A DNA stretch of 28,068 nucleotides from an uncultured Clostridia bacterium (GTDB lineage Bacteria; Bacillota; Clostridia; Peptostreptococcales; Anaerovoracaceae): NCBI GenBank assembly GCA_946541285.1, contig CAMNJG010000003.1, forward strand, positions 1-28,068, given 5' to 3'. Positions within the stretch are counted from its first letter, which is position 1; the number at the start of each line of letters is the position of its first letter. This document shows positions 22,338 to 28,068 of this stretch, one piece after another. The notes beneath the pieces are model-generated. The model had not been told where the DNA came from, did not search any database, and worked only from the letters and a program-made list of their open reading frames with translations. The position numbers and the translations under genes are program-made.

Positions 22338-23674
22338 ACCAGTTCCCCGAAAAGACTGAAGGTTCCGGCTTCTGTAATCTTTACATCCGCGAACTGTCCG
22401 GCGCGGGATTCGTCACACAGAAAGTTCACCAGCTTGAAGGACTCTGTCCTGCCCGTACAGGTACCTTCTCCGCCGCGCGCGCTCCTGCCTTCGATCAGGA
22501 TCCTCTCAGTGCGTCCCACACAGGCTGCGTTTTTCTCAGCCGTGATCGTATTGAGCGCGTTCACCAGCCGGTCAAAGCGGTCATGTTTGATCTCTTCCGG
22601 AATCTGGTCCGGGGCTTTGGCCGCCGGTGTCCCCTCACGGATGGAATAAAGGAACGTAAACGCGGAGTCAAAACGCGCCCGCTGCACAAGATCCAGTGTT
22701 TCCAGGAAATCCTCCTCGGTTTCTCCCGGAAACCCTACCATAATATCGGTTGTCACGGCAATATCCGGATCGGCTTCACGGAGGCGCTCCAGAATCCCCA
22801 GGTACTGCTCCTTCGTGTAATGCCGGTTCATTTTTTTCAGGATACGGTCACTGCCCGCCTGCACCGGCAGATGAATGTGGCCGCACAGCTTATCGCAGTC
22901 CCGGAAGGCCTGGATCAGCCGCTCCGGCATATCTTTCGGATGAGAGGTCATAAAGCGGATCCGCTCAATCCCGTCAACCTCCGCGATATCATACAGCAGT
23001 CCGCAGAAGTCCTTCTCCAGATGTTCCGCTTTTCCATAGGAATTGACGTTCTGCCCCAGCAGCGTAATTTCTCTGACACCTGCCGCGGCCAGGTTCCGGA
23101 CTTCTGACAGGATATTTTCCGGGGAACGGCTGACCTCCCTGCCGCGCGTATACGGTACGATACAGTAGGTACAGAAATTATTGCAGCCATTCATGATATT
23201 GACAAAGGCTTTGAAGCTGTAACGACGGGCGGCCGGCAGTCCTTCCGCGATCTGTTCCCTGGCATCGAGTACATGGAATTCCTGTCTTCCCTCCGCGATC
23301 CGTTCCCTGAGCATCTTCGGAAACTCATCAATATTCATAGTCCCGAAAATAATATCCACCCAGTTATATTTATCGTGGATCCGGTCCGTCACACGCTTCT
23401 GCTGCATCATGCATCCACAGACCGCTACGATCGCGTCCGGGTTCTTCTCCTTGATCTTTTTTACCACACCCAGCTGTCCGAAGAAACGATTGTCCGCGTT
23501 TTCCCGCACACTGCAGGTATTAATCACGACGACATCCGCGTCCTCTCTTTTTTCTGATGGTGTATAGCCTTCCTCTTCCAGCATGCCCGCGATCGTTTCA
23601 GAATCGCGCTCATTCATCTGGCAGCCAAAGGTCTGTATAAAATAGGTTTTACTGCGTTCTTTTTCTGAAAGCAT
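22334..23674 (-). CDS. miaB: tRNA-2-methylthio-N6-dimethylallyladenosine synthase
   Basis: A 446-residue radical-SAM methylthiotransferase that adds the 2-methylthio group to i6A37 of tRNAs. The N-terminal UPF0004 domain begins IQTFGCQMNERDSE and contains NTCSVRENAD; its three cysteines bind one 4Fe-4S cluster. The radical-SAM CxxxCxxC is in NGCNNFCTYCIVPYTRG. A C-terminal TRAM domain follows (about residues 375-446). The ATG at 23674 is preferred over 23689 because CAGGAG lies five bases before it. It overlaps asp23 by four bases. A leader of about 100 bases separates it from its promoter. Confidence 0.96.
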   Translation of the reverse strand: MLSEKERSKTYFIQTFGCQMNERDSETIAGMLEEEGYTPSEKREDADVVVINTCSVRENADNRFFGQLGVVKKIKEKNPDAIVAVCGCMMQQKRVTDRIHDKYNWVDIIFGTMNIDEFPKMLRERIAEGRQEFHVLDAREQIAEGLPAARRYSFKAFVNIMNGCNNFCTYCIVPYTRGREVSRSPENILSEVRNLAAAGVREITLLGQNVNSYGKAEHLEKDFCGLLYDIAEVDGIERIRFMTSHPKDMPERLIQAFRDCDKLCGHIHLPVQAGSDRILKKMNRHYTKEQYLGILERLREADPDIAVTTDIMVGFPGETEEDFLETLDLVQRARFDSAFTFLYSIREGTPAAKAPDQIPEEIKHDRFDRLVNALNTITAEKNAACVGRTERILIEGRSARGGEGTCTGRTESFKLVNFLCDESRAGQFADVKITEAGTFSLFGELV

Positions 23675-23700
23675 GGATACTCCTGTCATTCTGTATGTTC

Positions 23701-23728
23701 CACTCCGGCCTCAGGAAGTGTCGGAGTG
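23701..23728 (-). other. Hairpin in the miaB leader
   Basis: CACTCCG (23701-23707) pairs with CGGAGTG (23722-23728), extended by a G-U and a C-G pair. No T run follows on either strand, so it is not a terminator. It lies between the miaB promoter and start codon and may affect RNA stability or translation. Confidence 0.5.
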
Positions 23729-23779
23729 ATTGATTACGGTTATCTCGTCCGGATTTTTCCCTGTTCCGGTCTGCGTATT

Positions 23780-23808
23780 ATTATAGATTCCGGCGGGACG
23801 ATAGTCAA
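23780..23808 (-). promoter_or_regulatory. Sigma-A promoter of miaB-asp23-recG
   Basis: On the minus strand TTGACT (23803-23808), a 17-base spacer and a perfect TATAAT (23780-23785). It lies divergent from the promoter of the SGNH gene. Confidence 0.83.
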
Positions 23809-23852
23809 CGCAGGTCTGGCTGCTCCGGAAAGAAGCATTTCAGAAAAATTTG

Positions 23853-23870
23853 CGAAAAAACGTTTTTTCG
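23853..23870. repeat. 18-bp perfect palindrome
   Basis: CGAAAAAACGTTTTTTCG is a perfect palindrome with no loop, between the divergent miaB and SGNH promoters. It could be a dimer binding site or contribute to DNA bending; it cannot form a normal RNA hairpin loop without opening the centre. Confidence 0.5.
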
Positions 23871-23882
23871 GTCAATCTGCAT

Positions 23883-23911
23883 TTGCTTTTTTTCTCCTAT
23901 TCTACTAGAAT
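23883..23911 (+). promoter_or_regulatory. Probable promoter of the SGNH gene
   Basis: TTGCTT (23883-23888), a 17-base spacer and TAGAAT (23906-23911). The -35 is weak, the -10 is good. The expected start near 23918 leaves a leader of about 22 bases with AGGGA. Confidence 0.6.
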
Positions 23912-23939
23912 AATTAATAGTATGTATCAGGGAAGAATT

Positions 23940-24818
23940 ATGAAAAAAACACAGCATTCAAAAACAAACAAAACAAGCAAAAAACACAGAAAAAAGAGTA
24001 CGAAGCGCGCAGTGCCGCTATCCGTACAGGAAATCCTGCATGATCCGGTCCGGCTTATCCGTCTGCTGATTGCCGGTATTGTCATCCTTTTCCTTATTAT
24101 ATTTCTGTGGCACCTCATCAGCTCCAACGCAAAAGCAGGCTACGACAACAACGCGATCGAAAAGAACATCAAAACGATCGAACGGTTTGATTACTCCAAT
24201 GTCGCGACTGTCGAAGAAGAAATCGAAGCTCTGAAATCCACCAGTACGTCTTCTACAAAGAACAACAGTAACAAGGTGGCTTATCAGAAAGCCTTCCGCG
24301 GAAACATCGTCCTGGGCGATTCCGTCACGGAGGGACTCTCCGCTTACGGTTATCTGCCGGATGACATCGTCTTCAGTAAAATCGGTGCCTCTGTCGCGAC
24401 AAATAAAGATCTGTTCACACAGGCAGCATCGACCTACCCGAAAAATGCCTTTTTCGCCATGGGTATGAACGACATGGGCAACTTTAAAGGGAAGCCGGAG
24501 GAATTTATTAAACAGTATCAGAGCTGTTTAAAAGATTTCAAAAAAACATCGCCAAAGACGAAAATCTATGTCTGCTCGATTTCCCACCCGAGTTCATCCG
24601 CGATCCAGAAAAAAAGCTGGCTCGGGCAGTATGACGAATTCAACACGGAGATCAAAGCCATGTGCAAGGAAATGAAGTTCAAGTACATTGACGTGTCCAG
24701 CATCTTTGAAAAGCACCCGGAATTCTACGAAGGTGACGGCATCCATGCTTCTTCGGACTACTATCCGTACTGGCTTCAGATGATGGCCGACGCCGCGGAT
24801 CTTGATCTGGAGATCTGA
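23940..24818 (+). CDS. Membrane-anchored SGNH/GDSL hydrolase
   Basis: A 292-residue protein with a very basic cytoplasmic N-terminus (about 24 residues, many Lys), one membrane helix (about residues 37-60), a Ser/Thr/Asn-rich linker and an outward-facing SGNH esterase domain. Visible blocks: GDS at 126-128 (Ser nucleophile), Gly149, GMND at 175-178 (block III Asn) and DGIH at 266-269 (catalytic Asp and His). All catalytic residues are present. Such enzymes remove or transfer acyl groups on polysaccharides. The ATG at 23940 follows AGGGA; in-frame ATGs at 23850 and 23922 are poorer. It has its own terminator but lies just before DUF4358, MBOAT and DHHW genes, suggesting one surface-modification cluster. 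Confidence 0.88.
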   Translation: MKKTQHSKTNKTSKKHRKKSTKRAVPLSVQEILHDPVRLIRLLIAGIVILFLIIFLWHLISSNAKAGYDNNAIEKNIKTIERFDYSNVATVEEEIEALKSTSTSSTKNNSNKVAYQKAFRGNIVLGDSVTEGLSAYGYLPDDIVFSKIGASVATNKDLFTQAASTYPKNAFFAMGMNDMGNFKGKPEEFIKQYQSCLKDFKKTSPKTKIYVCSISHPSSSAIQKKSWLGQYDEFNTEIKAMCKEMKFKYIDVSSIFEKHPEFYEGDGIHASSDYYPYWLQMMADAADLDLEI

Positions 24819-24833
24819 CCAACATGACATTCC

Positions 24834-24867
24834 CCGCCCCGGCACTGTGCGGGGCGGCGTCTTTTTT
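24834..24867 (+). terminator. Terminator of the SGNH gene
   Basis: CCGCCCCG (24834-24841) pairs with CGGGGCGG (24850-24857); a run of six T follows two bases later. It lies 16 bases after the stop codon. Confidence 0.92.
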
Positions 24868-24939
24868 GTCCGCCGCATCATCAGGTTTTTCTGCAGTCGG
24901 AAGGCCATTTGAGAACACTGCCTTCCCAAAACAGTATCA

Positions 24940-25085
24940 GTTGAGTACCAGGGTCATGGACTTAAGGAAAAAATGTGTCATTCTGAAATCAGGTCAGGTC
25001 ATGATCACTCCGCTGCGTTCCGTTCAGGATGACAAACCTAAATGAATGACACTGGTTGAGTACAGAAACATGGAAATCAAGGAAA
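24940..25085 (+). repeat. Imperfect 31-base direct repeat flanking a REP-like element
   Basis: Copies at 24940-24970 and 25055-25085 share GTTGAGTAC, AG, CATGGA and AAGGAAA in the same order, about 25 of 32 aligned positions. The second copy contains one possible start codon (ATG 25070) of the DUF4358 gene. The REP-like hairpin element lies between them. This may mark a local duplication linked to the element. Confidence 0.5.
24976..25034. repeat. REP/MITE-like interspersed hairpin element
   Basis: TGTCATTCTGAA (24976-24987) and TTCAGGATGACA (25023-25034) are inverted repeats that differ only by a G-U type pair. The minus strand reads TGTCATCCTGAACGGAACGC followed by AGCGGAGT, like the short dispersed 'TGTCATCCTGAGCG...GCGGAG' sequences that recur between genes in many gut bacteria. 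Recognition is from memory; copy number in this genome cannot be seen. Confidence 0.6.
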
Positions 25086-25642
25086 TTCAGTCAACTCTGA
25101 CGACACAGCTGAAAAAAGCGCTGAAACTCTGCGTTTTCATAATCGTGTCTGTCATTACATTTATTAAAAATATACAGCGATCGTTTGTCATCAAGGTTCT
25201 GCTGGTCACAGTCCTGGTTCTTTTCATGGGCGCGGTATACTCCCTTCAGGACGCGGACGATGTGCCACTGTCAGAGATTGACAAGGCCCTCAAAAAAGAA
25301 ACCAGGATTGAAAAGATGGAAGAATGCAGCGAACGGCAGCTCATGCAGCTCATCGGCATTGATGCTTCCGCCTACGATTCTTTTATTTACTATAAAAGCA
25401 AAAAAGCACTGGGCGTTGACGAGCTCCTGATTGTCAAAGCAAACAACCGCGCGGATCTGGACGGTGTCCAGGACGCGGTGGATAAACGGATCAGCAATCA
25501 GATCGCAACCTTCCAGGGATATGGTCCGGAGCAGGTCGCGATGCTGAAAGACGCCATCATTACAAAACGGGGCAACTACCTGTTCTACTGTGTTGCCAGC
25601 AACCCTGAGCAATACGAGGAGGTGTTCAAGTATGCTGTTTAG
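25046..25642 (+). CDS. DUF4358 domain protein
   Basis: A 198-residue membrane-anchored protein of unknown function. Two hydrophobic stretches lie near the N-terminus (about residues 28-42 and 48-68). The rest is an outward-facing domain that fits DUF4358 (phrases MEECSERQLMQLIGIDASAYDSFIYYKSKKALGVDELLIVKA and YGPEQVAMLKDAIITKRGNYLFYCVA). DUF4358 genes often sit beside MBOAT and DHHW genes in Clostridia; what they do is not established. Neither ATG 25046 nor ATG 25070 has a good ribosome site, so the start is uncertain. The 3' end overlaps the MBOAT gene by 11 bases. Confidence 0.78.
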   Translation: MTLVEYRNMEIKEIQSTLTTQLKKALKLCVFIIVSVITFIKNIQRSFVIKVLLVTVLVLFMGAVYSLQDADDVPLSEIDKALKKETRIEKMEECSERQLMQLIGIDASAYDSFIYYKSKKALGVDELLIVKANNRADLDGVQDAVDKRISNQIATFQGYGPEQVAMLKDAIITKRGNYLFYCVASNPEQYEEVFKYAV

Positions 25643-27041
25643 CAGTATCATCTTCCTCTTTTATTTCCTGCCGGTTGTATGCGCGCTCTATTTTATTGTT
25701 CCTGCCAGGTTCAACACGATCCGGAATCTGATCCTTCTCCTGGCCAGTCTGTTCTTTTACAGCTGGGGAGAACCGGTTTACGTATTCCTGATGATCTACA
25801 GCTCCGTCTTTAATTTTTTCATGGCGAGGCAGATCGAAAAAGACCTGCTGGCAGAGCGGAGCGACCGGGCCAACCTGATTTTCACTGTCGTCGTGAATCT
25901 GTTCATCCTTGGATTTTTCAAGTATTTCGGATTCCTGATGGATACCATCAACGGCATCCTGAGGACAGACTTCCATTATACTGCGCTGTCCCTGCCGATC
26001 GGGATCTCGTTTTACACATTCCAGGCACTTTCCTATATCTTTGACGTGCACAAAAAAACCGTCCCGGCCCAGAAAAACCTGCTCCATTTCGCGCTGTACG
26101 TCGCGCTGTTCCCGCAGCTGATCGCCGGGCCGATCGTCAAATACAGAGATGTCGCCGAACAGCTGCAGCACCGCACCACCAGCCTGGACAAATTCGGGCA
26201 GGGAACGGTACGCTTTATCCTGGGGCTGGGCAAAAAAGTCCTGCTGGCCAACACGTTCGGCGCGCTGTACGAGGAAATCACTGCCTACGGCCACGGTGAC
26301 CAGGCCACGGTACTGACATTCTGGATTGGCGCCCTCGCCTATACACTGCAGATCTACTTTGATTTCAGCGGATACTCCGATATGGCAATCGGCCTGGGCA
26401 AAATCTTCGGATTTGATTTCCTGGAAAACTTCAATTATCCGTATATTTCCAGAAGCATCACTGATTTCTGGAGAAGATGGCATATCTCACTGAGTTCGTG
26501 GTTCCGTGACTATGTGTATTTTCCACTGGGCGGCAGTTATGTCGACACAAAACGGAGACACATCTTCAACCTGCTGGTGGTCTGGGCGCTGACCGGGCTC
26601 TGGCACGGCGCCGCGTGGAACTTTGTATTCTGGGGGATGTACTATGGCATCATTCTGATTATCGAAAAATATATCATCGGGGAACGGCTGACAAAGATTC
26701 CGGGAATTCTGCAGCATGTGTATACACTGTTTATCGTCATGGTCGGCTGGATCTTTTTCAGCAGCGCCAGCCTGGGAGCCGCGCTCCATTACCTGAGTGT
26801 CATGTTCGGCTTCGGTGCGCATGGGCTGGCAGATATCACCACGCTGTATCATCTCCGGACCAGCGGTATCCTGCTTTTCATCGGCTGCATCGCCGCCACG
26901 CCATATCCGATCGCGTATTTCCGCAAATTCGTTGACCGGCACGCGGGGATCGCGCTGCTGGTGATCTTCGGGATATTCCTGCTGTCCGTCGCCTATCTGG
27001 TATACAGCTCGTACAATCCGTTCCTGTATTTCCGTTTCTGA
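25632..27041 (+). CDS. MBOAT-family O-acyltransferase (AlgI/DltB-like)
   Basis: A 469-residue polytopic membrane protein with about ten hydrophobic helices. It moves acyl groups, usually acetyl, across the membrane to a surface polysaccharide. Family phrases: FNTIRNLILLLASLFFYSWGEP near the start, LPIGISFYTFQALSYIFDV, LFPQLIAGPIVKYRD, SDMAIGLGKIFGFDFLENFNYPY, FWRRWHISLSSWFRDYVYFPLGG with His284, and LTGLWHGAAWNF with the catalytic His325. All core residues are present. The ATG at 25632 is chosen because AGGAGGTG precedes it. It lies within the end of the DUF4358 gene and 14 bases before the DHHW gene, so the three form one operon. The exact polymer substrate is unknown. Confidence 0.94.
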   Translation: MLFSSIIFLFYFLPVVCALYFIVPARFNTIRNLILLLASLFFYSWGEPVYVFLMIYSSVFNFFMARQIEKDLLAERSDRANLIFTVVVNLFILGFFKYFGFLMDTINGILRTDFHYTALSLPIGISFYTFQALSYIFDVHKKTVPAQKNLLHFALYVALFPQLIAGPIVKYRDVAEQLQHRTTSLDKFGQGTVRFILGLGKKVLLANTFGALYEEITAYGHGDQATVLTFWIGALAYTLQIYFDFSGYSDMAIGLGKIFGFDFLENFNYPYISRSITDFWRRWHISLSSWFRDYVYFPLGGSYVDTKRRHIFNLLVVWALTGLWHGAAWNFVFWGMYYGIILIIEKYIIGERLTKIPGILQHVYTLFIVMVGWIFFSSASLGAALHYLSVMFGFGAHGLADITTLYHLRTSGILLFIGCIAATPYPIAYFRKFVDRHAGIALLVIFGIFLLSVAYLVYSSYNPFLYFRF

Positions 27042-27055
27042 CAAGGAGGGCAGCC

Positions 27056-28068
27056 ATGAGACTGAAGAAAAAAGCATTTTACCGTCTGGCAGCTCTGCTG
27101 TTCATTTTCATCATGCTGATCGTCTTTGTACTGAATCTCGCTCTTCCTGACAGGAAATCCTCTTCCGTGGAAAACCGTGTCCTGCAGACCATGCCCACGA
27201 TTTCCCTGTCGGAGTTTTTCTCCGGTCGTCTGGAATCCAGCCTGGAAGATTACGCGAACGATCAGTTTCCCGGCCGGAACCAGATGATCAAGGTCAAAAC
27301 CTCCGCGGATAAGACACAGGGCGTCCTGATCTCCAATGGCGTCATCCGCTGCAGAGACCATTACCTCATGGAAGAACTGACCGTTCCCGATGAAAAATCA
27401 CTGAAACAGACCGAAAAGGCTCTTAAGAAATTCAAAGACAACTATCCAAAAATCAAAATGTACTTCCTGCTGGCTCCCAACGCCGCTAACATCCTGTCCG
27501 ACAAACTGCCGTCTACGGTAAAAGTCAGTGATCAGGACCGCTACATGGACGAATTTTTTAAAAATATCAAAAATAACGACATCACACCGGTTGATGTGCG
27601 GAAAGCCCTGCGGAAAGCCAGCGAAGCCGGGGAACAGATCTATTACCGTACCGATCACCACTGGACTTCGGACGGCGCGTACACGGCTTTTGCCGCTGCC
27701 GCGGATACACTGGATTTCAAAGAAGATATTCCGTATACCAGTTATGTGGTAAAAAACAATTTCCGGGGCACCCTCTGCTCGACCAGTGGTTTCATGAATG
27801 GACGCGACGACACAATCAAGCTGTACATTCCGAAAAGCACCAAAAATTACAACAACAGTATTATTTATTACAGTGATACCAAAAAGAAAACCACGGAATT
27901 CTACGAGCTGAAAAACCTGAAAAAAAAGGACGCGTATACCGTATTCGGCGGCAGTAATCATCCGTACTACACCATTGATACACCGATCGAATCCGGGGAC
28001 ATCCTTCTTCTCCTGAAGGACTCCTACGCCAACAGCATGATCCCGTTCCTTTCCCAGAAATACCGCCG
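27056..28068 (+). CDS. DHHW family protein (AlgX/AlgJ-like), partial
   Basis: A protein whose first 337 residues are visible; it runs off the window with no stop. It has an N-terminal anchor helix (about residues 10-30) and an outward-facing domain. The motif RTDHHWTSDGAY (about residues 198-209) gives the family its name and corresponds to the Asp-His catalytic pair of the SGNH-like AlgX/AlgJ fold. The Ser-containing block (LLLLKDSYANSMIPF) is near the right edge. Such proteins work with MBOAT acyltransferases to O-acetylate exported polysaccharides. The ATG at 27056 follows AAGGAGGG. Full-length relatives are about 370-400 residues, so little is missing. Confidence 0.9.
   Translation, partial: MRLKKKAFYRLAALLFIFIMLIVFVLNLALPDRKSSSVENRVLQTMPTISLSEFFSGRLESSLEDYANDQFPGRNQMIKVKTSADKTQGVLISNGVIRCRDHYLMEELTVPDEKSLKQTEKALKKFKDNYPKIKMYFLLAPNAANILSDKLPSTVKVSDQDRYMDEFFKNIKNNDITPVDVRKALRKASEAGEQIYYRTDHHWTSDGAYTAFAAAADTLDFKEDIPYTSYVVKNNFRGTLCSTSGFMNGRDDTIKLYIPKSTKNYNNSIIYYSDTKKKTTEFYELKNLKKKDAYTVFGGSNHPYYTIDTPIESGDILLLLKDSYANSMIPFLSQKYR

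Noticed and set aside
1..28068. CRISPR array, prophage, insertion sequence, tRNA or rRNA
   Set aside because: I saw no spaced direct repeats, transposase or phage genes, or RNA gene signatures on either strand.

Overview
The window reads as chromosomal DNA of an anaerobic Firmicute of class Clostridia, most likely Lachnospiraceae or a close neighbour; this is inferred from gene content and order, not from a database match. Support comes from the Flp/Tad-type pilus operon with DUF5702 and DUF6382 proteins, a lysine riboswitch, the order recG / rsmD / coaD / coiled-coil protein / tmcAL / ackA / rpmF, strong AGGAGG ribosome sites, many 17-bp-spaced sigma-A promoters, and an SGNH / DUF4358 / MBOAT / DHHW surface-polysaccharide cluster. 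No phage, insertion sequence, CRISPR array, rRNA or tRNA was found.

Layout. (1) 124-8622, minus strand: one nine-gene Tad pilus operon. It runs from a sigma-A promoter with an extended -10 (8594-8622) through a CpaE-like ATPase, TadA, TadB, a TadC with an extracytoplasmic insert, the Flp pilin, TadE, a DUF5702 protein, a second pseudopilin-like protein with a duplicated His/Cys module, and a DUF6382 protein. It ends in a long hairpin terminator. No prepilin peptidase or CpaB-like gene is present. (2) 8715-14100, plus strand: lysine/diaminopimelate (DAP) synthesis in two blocks. dapA, dapB and dapH follow an ordinary promoter. lysA and ddh follow their own promoter, a lysine riboswitch and an attenuator. 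The window therefore encodes the acetylated-intermediate enzyme DapH and the one-step enzyme Ddh, but only the Ddh/LysA arm carries the riboswitch here. (3) 14064-23808, minus strand: housekeeping transcription units. They hold a probable EF-P 5-aminopentanone reductase with a small membrane protein, rpmF, ackA, the rsmD-coaD-coiled-coil-tmcAL operon, and miaB-asp23-recG. Several junctions overlap by 4-5 bases. (4) 23853-28068, plus strand: an SGNH hydrolase unit with its own terminator, a short REP-like hairpin element flanked by an imperfect direct repeat, then DUF4358, MBOAT acyltransferase and DHHW genes. The last gene runs off the window. This block probably modifies a surface polysaccharide by O-acylation.

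The most distinctive features are in the pilus operon: a TadC homologue with about 195 residues facing outward, including an Ig-like segment, and a pseudopilin-like protein ending in two copies of H-x3-C-x22-C-x2-C. Together they suggest an unusually decorated, perhaps metal-binding, Tad system. The first 123 bases hold nothing I can assign. The one gene-free stretch over 300 bases (11291-11776) is filled by a terminator, promoter, riboswitch and attenuator.
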